NCBI GenBank assembly: GCA_041663485.1
Contig: JBAYMO010000021.1
Coordinates: 1 to 27,073 of the forward strand
Length of the DNA: 27,073 bases
Source of the DNA: 02-FULL-45-11b sp041663485
GTDB lineage: Bacteria; Patescibacteriota; Patescibacteriia; Buchananbacterales; UBA6539
Direction: 5' to 3'
Numbering within the stretch: position 1 is the stretch's first letter; each line of letters begins with the position of its first letter. Position numbers and translations under genes: made by a program. The notes under the pieces were generated by a model, which did no database searches, was not told the origin of the DNA, and worked only from the letters and a program-made list of their open reading frames with translations. This document shows positions 1 to 6,915 of this stretch, piece after piece.

Positions 1-80
1 AGTTTTCCGGTCTGGGCGAATTGACCTCAAAGCCTTAACCAGCTCAACCTAAGGCAAGCTACTTTTCTAACCCTAACCCA

Positions 81-121
81 CGCTTGGTGTTTCATAGCGC
101 GAAACATCAAGCGGTTTTTTT
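81..121 (+). terminator. Rho-independent terminator of an upstream unit
   Basis: Arms 81-93 and 101-113 pair over 13 bp with one G-T wobble around a 7-nt loop, followed by a run of T. It ends a plus-strand unit that enters from the left. Bases 1-80 are too short to identify: two frames stay open to stops near 34-36 and 50-52, and no RNA family is recognised. Confidence 0.8.
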
Positions 122-161
122 ATATTGTTGGCAATTTAATATAAAATAAGTTATTATAAAT

Positions 162-186
162 AAAAACCCAAAGTATTACCTTTGGG
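162..186 (-). terminator. Minus-strand terminator overlapping the stop of the 176-478 gene
   Basis: CCCAAAG (167-173) pairs with CTTTGGG (180-186) around a 6-nt loop. Read on the minus strand it is followed by TTTTTATTT. The stop codon of the minus-strand gene lies within the hairpin, so the terminator is built into the end of the gene. Confidence 0.75.
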
Positions 187-478
187 CGGCCTCCCGTAAT
201 GCGCAATTGATTGCTGCCTGAGCCAGGCACTCCGCAAAACTTCCTTTTTCTTGAAAGTCTGCCAGTTCGCCGGTCTCAAGAAATTTTTTCCCGATTTCGA
301 TAGCCTCGCTTAAATCAAGGGCAATGTTTTCAAATTCATTTTCGCCTTGAAGGGCGGTGATTTTATAAAGCCCAGGCGGATCTTGCCAAATAATAGTGGC
401 GCGGCGGCCATTTTTTTCGGCCGCGAACGCTCGGCCAGGTTTATGGCCGGCAATTGGTCCGAATTCATCACGATTCAT
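176..478 (-). CDS. Small orphan protein (100 aa), function unknown
   Basis: A 100-residue acidic/amphipathic protein with no signal peptide or membrane segment and no family I recognise. The middle (WQDPPGLYKI, then an acidic stretch about residues 45-80) suggests a small alpha/beta fold, but this is only an impression. The ATG start is well supported: AGGAGG lies 7 nt upstream. A minus-strand promoter (TTGACG, 17-nt spacer, TATATT) sits at 514-542, and a terminator overlaps the stop. It is divergent from the 553-2038 operon. Unlike the conserved genes nearby it has a strong Shine-Dalgarno, a trait shared with the other minus-strand orphans of the window. Confidence 0.75.
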   Translation of the reverse strand: MNRDEFGPIAGHKPGRAFAAEKNGRRATIIWQDPPGLYKITALQGENEFENIALDLSEAIEIGKKFLETGELADFQEKGSFAECLAQAAINCALREAAQR

Positions 479-513
479 GGTGCTGTCCTCCTAAAGTTTT
501 GTGTTGATAAATT

Positions 514-542
514 AATATATAATATATTTTTAAATACGTCAA
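514..542 (-). promoter_or_regulatory. Sigma70-type promoter for the 176-478 gene
   Basis: On the minus strand, -35 TTGACG (537-542) and -10 TATATT (514-519) are separated by 17 nt. The predicted leader is about 30 nt and contains AGGAGG. Confidence 0.65.
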
Positions 543-552
543 CTGCCAAACT

Positions 553-1053
553 ATGAAAATTGCGATTGTATCAGACTCGCACGATAACGTGCCTAACGTA
601 GAAAAATTTTTGGATTGGGCGCAAAAAAATAAGATTGAAGTCATTATCCACTGTGGCGATTTGGCCGCGCCGTCAATTTTGAAAAAAGAATTCGGTCCGA
701 AGTTTTCGGGTCCGTTTCATTTTGTCCACGGCAATGTCGCTGACCGCGAGCTGAATGAAGAAGTGGCTAAACAATTTCCTAACGTGACGCTTCATGGCGA
801 TCAAGGTGAATTGGAGCTGGACAATAAAAAAATCGCTTTTTGCCATTTTCCGTGGCAGGCAAAAAAATTAGCTGAAACGCAAAAGTATGATTTAATTTTT
901 TATGGTCATGACCATAAACCTTGGGAAGAAATTATTGGTAAAACCCGGTTGCTCAATCCCGGCACCTTAGCCGGCCTGTTTAGCAAGGCGACTTTCGCGG
1001 CTTATGATACTGAAAGTAATCAAGCGCAATTAATTATTTTGGAAAGAATTTGA
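553..1053 (+). CDS. YfcE/MJ0936-type metallophosphoesterase
   Basis: A 166-residue calcineurin-like phosphoesterase of the small single-domain class, probably a cytosolic metal-dependent phosphodiesterase whose natural substrate cannot be told from sequence. The metal-binding series is complete: D8 and H10 (SDSHDN), D36 (CGDL), N61 (HGN), H98 (CHFP), and H119/H121 (GHDH). The length is normal for the family. It is the first gene of a tight operon (3 nt to the next gene, then 1 nt). No Shine-Dalgarno precedes the ATG; the upstream DNA is shared with the divergent 176-478 promoter. Family assignment is firm; the physiological role is open. Confidence 0.93.
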   Translation: MKIAIVSDSHDNVPNVEKFLDWAQKNKIEVIIHCGDLAAPSILKKEFGPKFSGPFHFVHGNVADRELNEEVAKQFPNVTLHGDQGELELDNKKIAFCHFPWQAKKLAETQKYDLIFYGHDHKPWEEIIGKTRLLNPGTLAGLFSKATFAAYDTESNQAQLIILERI

Positions 1054-1056
1054 TTT

Positions 1057-1818
1057 ATGAAAAATTTTGTTGTTAGTTTAATTAAAAAATCCGGCACGGA
1101 AATTTTCAAGCATTTTAATCAAGACAAAATCGTTAAAATTAAAGCTAAGACGCAAATTGTTACCCAGGCCGATTTAATCGCGGATAAGATTATTGTTAGC
1201 GCTTTAAAAAAGAAATTTCCCAAACACGAAATTTTAAGCGAAGAGTCCGGGGGTAACCAGATCAAGTCCGACTATTTGTGGGTGGTTGATCCGCTGGATG
1301 GCACGACTAATTATTCTATTGGCAGCCCGTTATTTGCCACGCAGATTTCTTTGTTTTATCAAGGCGCGCCGGTTTTAGCGGCGGCTTTTTTTCCGGCCAT
1401 GAATGAATTGTTTTTTGCCGAAAAGGGCAAGGGAGCATTTTTAAATGGCAGAAAAATTAAAGTCTCAAAGACCAAAGAATTGGCTCAAAGTTTTTTAACC
1501 TTTTGCCATGGCAGTAAAAAGGCGGATATTTCTCGGGCTATGGAAATTTATCGCAAAATAAAAATGATGGGTTTTGATTCGCGCCAATTAGGCAGCGCGG
1601 CCGTGGAAACCGGTTTTGTCGCCGCCGGCCGCACGGATTGCATTATTATTCCGGGCGCGCATGTTTGGGATATTGGGCCGGGCGTTCTATTGGTGCGTGA
1701 GGCCGGCGGCTTGGTAACGGATTTTTCCGGGCGCGAGTGGAATTTAAAATCCCAAGACTTTGTGGCGTCTAATGGTTTGATTCATGCTCAATTAATTAAA
1801 ATTTTAAAAAATATTTAA
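1057..1818 (+). CDS. Inositol monophosphatase family phosphatase
   Basis: A 253-residue member of the Mg2+-dependent, Li+-sensitive phosphatase superfamily (SuhB/IMPase/CysQ type). The metal and catalytic signatures are all present: E62-E63 in SEESGG, D78/D81 in WVVDPLDGTTN, and D205 in HVWDIGPG followed by REAGG. The substrate could be inositol phosphate, a sugar phosphate or PAP; the sequence does not decide. It sits 3 nt after the phosphoesterase gene and 1 nt before the UPF0235 gene, so the three are co-transcribed. Two phosphatases side by side suggest a housekeeping role in clearing small phosphorylated metabolites (inference). The start ATG lacks a clear Shine-Dalgarno. Confidence 0.93.
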   Translation: MKNFVVSLIKKSGTEIFKHFNQDKIVKIKAKTQIVTQADLIADKIIVSALKKKFPKHEILSEESGGNQIKSDYLWVVDPLDGTTNYSIGSPLFATQISLFYQGAPVLAAAFFPAMNELFFAEKGKGAFLNGRKIKVSKTKELAQSFLTFCHGSKKADISRAMEIYRKIKMMGFDSRQLGSAAVETGFVAAGRTDCIIIPGAHVWDIGPGVLLVREAGGLVTDFSGREWNLKSQDFVASNGLIHAQLIKILKNI

Positions 1819-1819
1819 C

Positions 1820-2038
1820 ATGGATTATCATATTCGCGTTGTGCCCAATTCTCGTCAAACTGAAATCTTGGAAGAGCATGATAATTTTTTAAAGATTAAA
1901 TTAAAATCTCCGGCCAAAGAAGGAAAAGCCAACAAGGAGTTGATTGAAGTTTTGGCCAAACATTTTCGCGTGGCTAAATCCTGTGTCGAAATTGTCAAAG
2001 GATTGACCGGCAAAGATAAGGTCGTAAGGATTTATTAG
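1820..2038 (+). CDS. UPF0235 / DUF167 (YggU) family protein
   Basis: A 72-residue protein of the widespread UPF0235 family, a small alpha/beta fold of unknown biochemical role. Diagnostic features are the VVPNSRQTEI start, KLKSPAKEGKANKELIEVLA in the middle, and an IVKGLTGKDKVVRI end. Length is typical of the shorter bacterial members. It is the last gene of the 553-2038 operon, 1 nt after the preceding stop, and a terminator follows at about 2138-2162. No Shine-Dalgarno is visible; translation may be coupled to the gene upstream. Confidence 0.9.
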   Translation: MDYHIRVVPNSRQTEILEEHDNFLKIKLKSPAKEGKANKELIEVLAKHFRVAKSCVEIVKGLTGKDKVVRIY

Positions 2039-2100
2039 TCAGAGCTAGACTTGACGTCATGTCTGAATTCGGATAATATTGATTAATCGTAAAGTCAAAA

Positions 2101-2124
2101 ACAAAAAAAGCCATAAAATGGCTT
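2101..2124 (-). terminator. Minus-strand terminator beyond the structured RNA locus
   Basis: AAGCCAT (2108-2114) and ATGGCTT (2118-2124) pair over 7 bp with a 3-nt loop. The T-run follows only on the minus strand. No minus-strand terminator is evident between the VanW gene stop (2571) and here, so VanW read-through could run antisense across the 2220-2570 RNA and stop at this point. Confidence 0.5.
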
Positions 2125-2137
2125 AAAAAATTTGAAT

Positions 2138-2162
2138 AAATCGCTTATTAAAGCGGTTTTTT
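2138..2162 (+). terminator. Terminator of the 553-2038 operon
   Basis: AAATCGCTT (2138-2146) pairs with AAGCGGTTT (2151-2159) with one T-G pair and a 4-nt loop, running into TTTTTT. Confidence 0.75.
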
Positions 2163-2184
2163 GCTTTGTTAATGCGCAAAACGC

Positions 2185-2213
2185 TTGACAACCCGGTTGA
2201 ATCGTGCTAAGAT
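2185..2213 (+). promoter_or_regulatory. Consensus sigma70 promoter of the structured RNA
   Basis: TTGACA (2185-2190), a 17-nt spacer and TAAGAT (2208-2213) predict a transcription start near 2220. No credible protein-coding ORF follows; the next element is the long paired RNA. Confidence 0.75.
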
Positions 2214-2219
2214 ATTTAG

Positions 2220-2570
2220 TTATTTGTAGATTGAAAATGAAATCGTAATAGATCTGACCAAAGGTCTGCAGACAGCCCAAACGGGTTTACTACCCTCCCC
2301 AGTGCTTCTTGTGCCACGGTAGGAGGGCTTAGAATGCCTGTGGATATTTGGATAGTAAGAAAAAAATTTGTACCTTTCAACAACAAACCTCCTTTTGCTT
2401 ACTATCCAACATTCTGCAGGCACGACAAGCATGGAGATCGTTTTTTGGAAAATCCGGCTCAGGCTCGATTTTTCCATAAGACTATCTTCTTGTCTGCAGA
2501 CCTTTGGTCAAATATTCACTGAAATAACTCAAGAGTCACTCCGCGAAAGCATGAGTGATTTTTTGTTTGT
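2220..2570 (+). ncRNA. Candidate structured non-coding RNA, unassigned family
   Basis: A self-contained unit with its own promoter and terminator. A perfect closing helix joins 2255-2274 to 2491-2510 (20 bp). Inside it are three arms. Arm A uses CTACC 2290-2294 with GGTAG 2318-2322, with AGCCC 2274-2278 / GGGCT 2325-2329 as an outer alternative. Arm B is a perfect 12-bp helix 2348-2359 / 2398-2409, extended by TGCCTG 2335-2340 / CAGGCA 2417-2422. Arm C pairs 2447-2454 with 2467-2475. Arm B has a mutually exclusive option, AGAATG 2331-2336 / CATTCT 2410-2415. Its 38-nt loop is A/C/T rich and looks unpaired. I see no tmRNA, RNase P, SRP or tRNA signature, and three arms inside a closing helix do not fit a simple 6S rod. 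Short ORFs here are incidental to the inverted repeats. A MITE-like element is the main alternative, but the promoter and terminator placement favours an RNA gene. Confidence 0.7.
2531..2570 (+). terminator. Terminator of the structured RNA
   Basis: TCACTC (2536-2541) pairs with GAGTGA (2553-2558), capped by GC-GAAA-GC, and the outer A/G-rich arm pairs into a run of T (2559-2570). The tail is T-rich only on the plus strand, so it ends the RNA rather than the converging VanW gene. Confidence 0.8.
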
Positions 2571-4463
2571 CTAAGGAGCCGGAGTTTCGGACGCGGCGGG
2601 CGCGGCTGCCGTTTGCTCTTCGGCGGTGGCCGGAGTTGAAGACGGAGTTATACCCACCAGCCAAACTTCGGGCCAAGCAACATAGTGACTGTAATACTCT
2701 TTAGTTTTAACGTCGCCATTAGCGTAGGTAACCGTATATTTAAAGTATGTGTCCGCGCCGTTATGAGCGGTTTCTTGTTTTTTCTTGACGCCGGGTTTTA
2801 AGGTATCGGTTTCAATATATTTCGCCGGACCAGGTCGGGTGATGTTATAAATTTTTGGCGGATCGGGCGCGATTTCAATTTTTCTATTATCTTTGGTGCC
2901 GTAAAAATCAAAAATTAATTTTGTGCCTTCAATTCTGGTGGTAAATAAAATATAATTGCCGGTATCATTAACAAATCTCAAATCCGGCAAGGGATCGTAA
3001 ATCGTGGCATCCATGCCAGCCGGTTCGTAATAGGTAACGCGGTAGCTATGATTTTTTCTTTGGGTAATGGGTAAGCCGGAATATAAAGCGGCGCGAAAGG
3101 CCGTAGTGCCGATTTGGCATAAGCCGCCGCCATACTCCGGTAAAGTTTTGTTGCCCTTAATCACTAATTCTTGTTTAAAACCATGCTGGCCATCAATCGG
3201 ACCCAAAGCTTTTATCATAGAGAATTCCTGATCGGGCGCGATTAAAATTCCGTTGAGAATTTTAGCGCCCACGGTGATGTTGATTTTTCTATTTGTTGGA
3301 CTGTTTTTAAAATCCGAAGTGCCGCGACCGATAAGCTCTTTAATGCCGTAATCATTGACTTGGCCGATAGCAGTTTGGCCTTGAGTCGTATCAATTATTA
3401 AATCAAAGGGCTGATTATTCTTATTAATAATTTGATTATTAAGTTTTTGATAGTTCAAATCTAAATTCAAAGCTCGGCCATCTTGACCAGCTTGAAATTC
3501 GCTGACTTTACCGTCTGACATCTGAAATTTCGCATCTTTGGGTTCTTGATCGATTTCTGCGGCTATGGTTTTTAAATAAGCTAAAGTTTTTTCTTGATTC
3601 AAGCCAATAATAATCTCTTGATTATTTTCAACAAAATCCAGCAAATTGGTTAGTTGTTTTTTATTTATTATCCATTCTTTGTCCGCGCTTTTTAATGTTA
3701 GTGGAGCCAAGGCCAAGACATCGGCTAATTCAGGTAAAGAATTTTCGGCCTCGGTTTTAGTAATTTTAGGCGCGGTATAAACCGAAGCAATCTTAATCTC
3801 TTCGGTTTTTAAAGCTCGAATATTATTTTTTAATTGTTCAATGGCGCCGGTATAATCAAAAATATATCCGGCCTCTTCTTCGGTGGCTGTGCCCACGCCA
3901 TTAATAATTTTTAGCTGGGAATTAACCGGCGCTTTGGCTAAGGATGAAAAATTATTTTCTAAAATATTTTTTAATTCACTTTCATCCAAAGTAAAATCGA
4001 TAGGAATGTTTTCATTCTTAACAAAAGTTTGGGTTTGCATCCAAATTTTTTGATACCATTTGCCCTGCCGACCCAAAGCGTAAGCCTGGTCAATAGTTTT
4101 GTCCCAATCAAAAGTAATAATTTGCTGAGTATATTCCAAGTCAGTGTAAGAATTAATAATCGGCGTAATTTTTATTTTTTTATCCGCGCTGGAAAAATAA
4201 ATTCCATCATTTTGCATGATATCTTGCAAAGCGTTAAGTTGCTGCCTGATTTCACTTTTAGTTTTTCCGGCCGCGTTAATTGAATCAATCCAAACGCCGG
4301 GATAAAATTTATCTTTATAAGCCAGCTCCAAGCCCACGGCCGTGCCCGAAATAGCCAAAATTCCCAAACAAACCAAAGCTAATAAAAAAAGAGCGGTCAA
4401 AACTAACCACTTCTTCGCATTTTGAGTCTTTGGTATTTTGTTTTGGTTTTTTTGTTCAAGCAT
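2571..4463 (-). CDS. VanW family cell-envelope protein with G5-like tail
   Basis: A 630-residue membrane-anchored protein. A basic N-terminus is followed by one hydrophobic segment (about 19-42), then a long extracytoplasmic region (about 60-370) resembling the PG_binding_4 repeats that precede VanW domains. The VanW domain is at about 390-520, with the hallmark EYGGGLCQIGTTAFRAAL at 443-460 and HSYRVTYYEPAG at 472-483. Residues 550-600 (KKKQETAHNGAD, then YTVTYANGDVKTKE) look like a G5-type domain. The tail (605-630) is Pro/Ala/Thr/Ser rich. The role of VanW is not established biochemically; a wall-associated function is the usual inference. The ATG overlaps the stop of the upstream DUF3006-like gene by 1 nt (TAATG), indicating coupled translation. 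Confidence 0.9.
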   Translation of the reverse strand: MLEQKNQNKIPKTQNAKKWLVLTALFLLALVCLGILAISGTAVGLELAYKDKFYPGVWIDSINAAGKTKSEIRQQLNALQDIMQNDGIYFSSADKKIKITPIINSYTDLEYTQQIITFDWDKTIDQAYALGRQGKWYQKIWMQTQTFVKNENIPIDFTLDESELKNILENNFSSLAKAPVNSQLKIINGVGTATEEEAGYIFDYTGAIEQLKNNIRALKTEEIKIASVYTAPKITKTEAENSLPELADVLALAPLTLKSADKEWIINKKQLTNLLDFVENNQEIIIGLNQEKTLAYLKTIAAEIDQEPKDAKFQMSDGKVSEFQAGQDGRALNLDLNYQKLNNQIINKNNQPFDLIIDTTQGQTAIGQVNDYGIKELIGRGTSDFKNSPTNRKINITVGAKILNGILIAPDQEFSMIKALGPIDGQHGFKQELVIKGNKTLPEYGGGLCQIGTTAFRAALYSGLPITQRKNHSYRVTYYEPAGMDATIYDPLPDLRFVNDTGNYILFTTRIEGTKLIFDFYGTKDNRKIEIAPDPPKIYNITRPGPAKYIETDTLKPGVKKKQETAHNGADTYFKYTVTYANGDVKTKEYYSHYVAWPEVWLVGITPSSTPATAEEQTAAAPAASETPAP

Positions 4464-4714
4464 TATTTTTCTTTTAAAATTTCGTTTAAAATAGTTTTGG
4501 CAATTTTTTCTCTTTCTACCTCTTCGCTGGATTCGGTTAACAGTTTTAGTCTAATGGTCGTGCCAATTTCCGCGTTGGCCGGCAGTTGGGCAATTGGCCA
4601 ATTTACGCTTTGGCCGCCGTCCAGATTGATGACGGCTGATTTGCCTTCAAATTTTTCCAGCTTGCCCATCAAGAAAATATGGTCATTTTGATTTTCTAAA
4701 GAAATTTCTGTCAT
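4463..4714 (-). CDS. DUF3006-like small protein (83 aa)
   Basis: An 83-residue protein starting MTEISLENQ. The core FLMGKLEKFEGKSAVINLDG, then a QLPANAEIGTTI-like strand, matches the DUF3006 pattern (a short beta-rich domain, function unknown). A longer form from a TTG at 4798 adds 28 residues, but these do not resemble the domain and overlap the promoter, so I prefer the ATG at 4714. A promoter at 4735-4763 would give a leader of only about 15-20 nt with no Shine-Dalgarno. It is the first gene of an operon with the VanW gene. The C-terminal third is a charged helix. Family match is moderate. Confidence 0.7.
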   Translation of the reverse strand: MTEISLENQNDHIFLMGKLEKFEGKSAVINLDGGQSVNWPIAQLPANAEIGTTIRLKLLTESSEEVEREKIAKTILNEILKEK

Positions 4715-4734
4715 ATAAGTGTGTGAATGACTAT

Positions 4735-4763
4735 ATTTTAGGGGATTATTGATAATAAAGCAA
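4735..4763 (-). promoter_or_regulatory. Promoter of the DUF3006-like/VanW operon
   Basis: On the minus strand, TTGCTT (4758-4763), a 17-nt spacer and TAAAAT (4735-4740). It predicts a very short leader before the ATG at 4714. Confidence 0.55.
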
Positions 4764-4841
4764 GAGCCCGAGTGTCCAAGTTGCCATATTGTCGTCAAAG
4801 CGATTTTTTGCCTTTATTTATTGGGTAAAAACCTGGTATCG

Positions 4842-4870
4842 TTGACAAAATTATGGAGATATGCTATAAT
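4842..4870 (+). promoter_or_regulatory. Consensus sigma70 promoter for the FnIII/PA14 gene
   Basis: TTGACA (4842-4847), a 17-nt spacer and TATAAT (4865-4870): both hexamers are perfect, predicting strong constitutive expression. The leader to 4913 is about 36 nt and has no Shine-Dalgarno. Confidence 0.85.
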
Positions 4871-4912
4871 AAATAATTAGTAAATTAAGTCACAATGAAA
4901 CAATAAATTTAT

Positions 4913-6559
4913 ATGAAAAAACCTCTTAAATTAGCCAAAAAGTATCTTGTCGCCGCTGTCTTATTATTGATTGTCGGTGGTATGATTTTGCCTTTGGCTG
5001 CCGCTCAGGCCTATGGCCCGATTATCATCTATAATATTGTGGCCACCGCGACCGATAAGACAGTTACCATCAGTTGGGAAACTGATCGTCCGAGTTATGG
5101 CCGAGTTGACTATGGTAAGGCTTCCAATCAATATGGCTGGATCGTGCAAACTAATCCGAACCAGAAATCAACCAGCCAAACGATTACTATTGTCGGTTTG
5201 GATTCCAATGCCCAATACTTTTATCGTATCAACGCCCAGGATTCAAGCTCTGACGTAACTTCTTTGGAGCATAATTTCACCACCTATTTGGCTAACCAAA
5301 ATAATTCCGGCACTAATACCAATTTGGTTTATCAAAATCAATATCAGTATTCCGGCGTGCAAGTTGGTACCACTAATAATTGTGGGGTTAGCTTGACGAA
5401 CAGTTTTGGTTTTTCCGGCTACTACTATAATTTGCCTAAAACTCATCCGGACATGGAAGGCGCGGTCGGACCTTGGTCCAAACCAGCCAGACAAAATGAC
5501 TGGTACAGTCAGACTTACTTTGTTTTTACCCGCATTGATAAAGATTTGAATTTCGGCAGTAATTTCTTTCCGGTTAATACCGGTTTAGCCGGTGATCCGA
5601 ATCATTTCGCGGTTAATTGGCGCGCGATAATTGATGTGCCGACCACGGCCAGCTACACTTATAAAATTACGGCCGATGATGACGCCTGGGTTTATATTGA
5701 TGATCAATTGGTTTCCGATTTAAACGGTACCCACATGGCCAGAACCGAAGAAAAGTCCGTGCAGTTAACCGCCGGTTATCATAAATTAGAAATATATTAT
5801 GCTGACCGAAAAATTTATAACGCGGTTATGTCTTTTACTTCCGATACTCGTTTGAAATATCACCCCTTGCCGATGAATTGTTCCGTGCAGGACGTGATTA
5901 ATTTCAATAATCAAAATACCAGTCAGTCTTATGCCTACACTGGCACCAATAATACCAACGGTAGTACCGGCCAAGTTTTGGGTGCTTCGACTGAAGAAAC
6001 TCAGGACAAGGGTGTTTATCTAAACGGCTGGGACGGAGTTTATACGAAGTTTATTGCTTTATACCGCACGACGGATAGTCCTGATATTTGGGCGATTACG
6101 GTTAATAACCAAAGATTATACATCACCAGTCCTCAGTCATTTAACAAATATGGTTTGAATTGGAATAAAGTTAAAACTATTTCTCGAACCGCTTTAGAAA
6201 AATATCCGGTGGCTAATTTAGTCAAAACTCCGAATAACGCCGCGGTTTATGCGCTATATCAAAAAGCGGAAAAGAAATGGTTGAAACTTTTAATCCCGAC
6301 CGGCACGGTTTTTGTCAGCTACCCGAAAAATTATTGGGGTAACGTGGTCAGAATTAATGACTTAGACATGTCTGCTTATCCGACGGCCAATTTAATTAAA
6401 GTCAAAGGCAGTGCCAAGGTTTACCAAATTTCCGGCAATACCAAGCAAGCTTTTGCCAGCGCCGCGACTTTCAGAAATTATGGCAATAACTGGGCTGATA
6501 TATGTGAAGTTAACCAGATTCATGCCGATAGTTATTTGGATGGTTCGACCTTACGTTAA
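4913..6559 (+). CDS. Secreted FnIII / PA14-like surface protein
   Basis: A 548-residue exported protein. A signal peptide or anchor covers about 1-33 (KK-rich start, LLLIVGGMILPLAAAQA). An FnIII-like domain (about 36-125: VTISWETDRPSYGRVDYG, then YFYRINAQD) is followed by a Ser/Asn-rich linker and a PA14/fibro-slime-type domain (about 165-312). The latter shows FSGYYYNLP, ADDDAWVYIDDQLV and GYHKLEIYYADR, typical of the calcium- and sugar-binding PA14 core. The last 170 residues hold degenerate repeats with aromatic, Gly and Trp positions (VNNQRLYITSPQSFNKYG and a similar unit near residue 505) of the kind seen at the ends of Patescibacteria surface proteins. A role in adhesion or glycan binding is an inference. 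A near-perfect promoter suggests high expression. Confidence 0.85.
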   Translation: MKKPLKLAKKYLVAAVLLLIVGGMILPLAAAQAYGPIIIYNIVATATDKTVTISWETDRPSYGRVDYGKASNQYGWIVQTNPNQKSTSQTITIVGLDSNAQYFYRINAQDSSSDVTSLEHNFTTYLANQNNSGTNTNLVYQNQYQYSGVQVGTTNNCGVSLTNSFGFSGYYYNLPKTHPDMEGAVGPWSKPARQNDWYSQTYFVFTRIDKDLNFGSNFFPVNTGLAGDPNHFAVNWRAIIDVPTTASYTYKITADDDAWVYIDDQLVSDLNGTHMARTEEKSVQLTAGYHKLEIYYADRKIYNAVMSFTSDTRLKYHPLPMNCSVQDVINFNNQNTSQSYAYTGTNNTNGSTGQVLGASTEETQDKGVYLNGWDGVYTKFIALYRTTDSPDIWAITVNNQRLYITSPQSFNKYGLNWNKVKTISRTALEKYPVANLVKTPNNAAVYALYQKAEKKWLKLLIPTGTVFVSYPKNYWGNVVRINDLDMSAYPTANLIKVKGSAKVYQISGNTKQAFASAATFRNYGNNWADICEVNQIHADSYLDGSTLR

Positions 6560-6610
6560 TATTGACTAAAGACGCAATTTAGTTTATCATAATCTTGTAT
6601 CAAAAACTCG

Positions 6611-6631
6611 TCCCCCTCAATTTGAGGGGGA
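6611..6631 (+). terminator. Strong GC hairpin after the FnIII/PA14 gene
   Basis: TCCCCCTC pairs with GAGGGGGA around a 5-nt loop 52 bp after the stop at 6559. A poly-T tail is missing on both strands, so it could be an mRNA-stabilising 3' hairpin rather than an intrinsic terminator. Confidence 0.45.
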
Positions 6632-6663
6632 TTGAGTTCAAGAAAATTTTCATGGCCCTATCG

Positions 6664-6737
6664 CCCGCCAGTAATCCCGCCCAGACGGGATAGCATTGCG
6701 GGCAGGCCACGCCCACAGCATTGCAGTGTGGCGGCAG
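6664..6737. repeat. GC-rich palindromic insert 1 in the tRNA fragment
   Basis: About 74 bp, much richer in GC than its surroundings, made of nested hairpins: ATCCCG / CGGGAT around 6675-6692, an outer CCCGC / GCGGG pair, and CCACA / TGTGG around 6712-6731. It interrupts the D-arm of the tRNA-Glu fragment with at most a 1-bp duplication (G). It resembles the small palindromic repeats scattered in many Patescibacteria genomes; no ORF is credible. Confidence 0.65.
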
Positions 6738-6750
6738 GTCTAACGGCTAG

Positions 6751-6788
6751 CCCGCCTCGACTCGCGGCGCTCGTCGACGCGAGGCGGG
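6751..6788. repeat. 38-bp GC-rich palindromic insert 2 in the tRNA fragment
   Basis: CCCGCCTCG (6751-6759) and CGAGGCGGG (6780-6788) are perfect 9-bp inverted ends, with CGAC / GTCG as an inner pair. The insert sits exactly between two tRNA bases, with no visible target duplication beyond what the tRNA itself supplies. Confidence 0.7.
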
Positions 6789-6836
6789 GACACCACGCAA
6801 GAAGAATAAAGTTAAAAGTATTAAATAAAAATTCAT

Positions 6837-6911
6837 GGCCCTATCGTCTAACGGCTAGGACACCACGCTTTCAATGTGGTAATCGGGGTTCGATTCCCCG
6901 TGGGGCTACCA
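6837..6911 (+). tRNA. tRNA-Glu (anticodon UUC), CCA encoded
   Basis: A full cloverleaf. The acceptor GGCCCTA (6837-6843) pairs with TGGGGCT (6901-6907, including G-U pairs), followed by discriminator A and encoded CCA (6909-6911). The D-arm is GTC...GAC. The anticodon stem CCACG / TGTGG encloses CTTTCAA with TTC as anticodon. The T-arm CGGGG / CCCCG encloses TTCGATT. It is preceded by a partial, interrupted copy and followed by a terminator at 6916-6950. Its last 19 bases plus three A's recur at 8840-8861. Confidence 0.95.
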
Positions 6912-6914
6912 AAA
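6893..6914 (+). repeat. Putative attL: 22-bp direct repeat copy 1 (tRNA-Glu 3' end)
   Basis: This 22-bp stretch, from the T-loop/T-stem through CCA plus AAA, is repeated exactly at 8840-8861 in the same orientation. Duplication of a tRNA 3' end at both edges of a segment is the classic mark of site-specific integration. Confidence 0.55.
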
Positions 6915-6915
6915 G

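Larger units (their letters stand above)
6654..6798 (+). pseudogene. tRNA-Glu 5' fragment split by two palindromic inserts
   Basis: Three blocks, 6654-6663, 6738-6750 and 6789-6798, joined together reproduce the first 32 or so bases of the intact tRNA-Glu at 6837, ending in the anticodon stem. The shared sequence also includes a few bases upstream (TTCAT). Insert 1 (about 6664-6737) and insert 2 (6751-6788) split the D-arm. The copy lacks the anticodon loop, T-arm and 3' acceptor strand, so it cannot be a functional tRNA unless the inserts mark something unusual. Confidence 0.75.

Noticed and set aside
1..80. Possible 3' end of an RNA gene upstream of the first terminator
   Set aside because: Too short to fold or match; two frames are also open, so it may be the end of a protein gene.
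2220..2522. Short ORFs on both strands over the structured RNA
   Set aside because: They overlap one another, arise from the inverted repeats, lack ribosome sites and have no protein-like composition.
2220..2570. Calling the RNA 6S, tmRNA, RNase P or SRP RNA
   Set aside because: No single rod with central bubble (6S), no tRNA-like ends or tag frame (tmRNA), no RNase P core motifs, and no SRP GGAAGCAGC-type loop.
4715..4798. N-terminal extension of the DUF3006-like protein from TTG 4798
   Set aside because: The extra 28 residues are not domain-like and overlap the predicted promoter; ATG 4714 is adequate.
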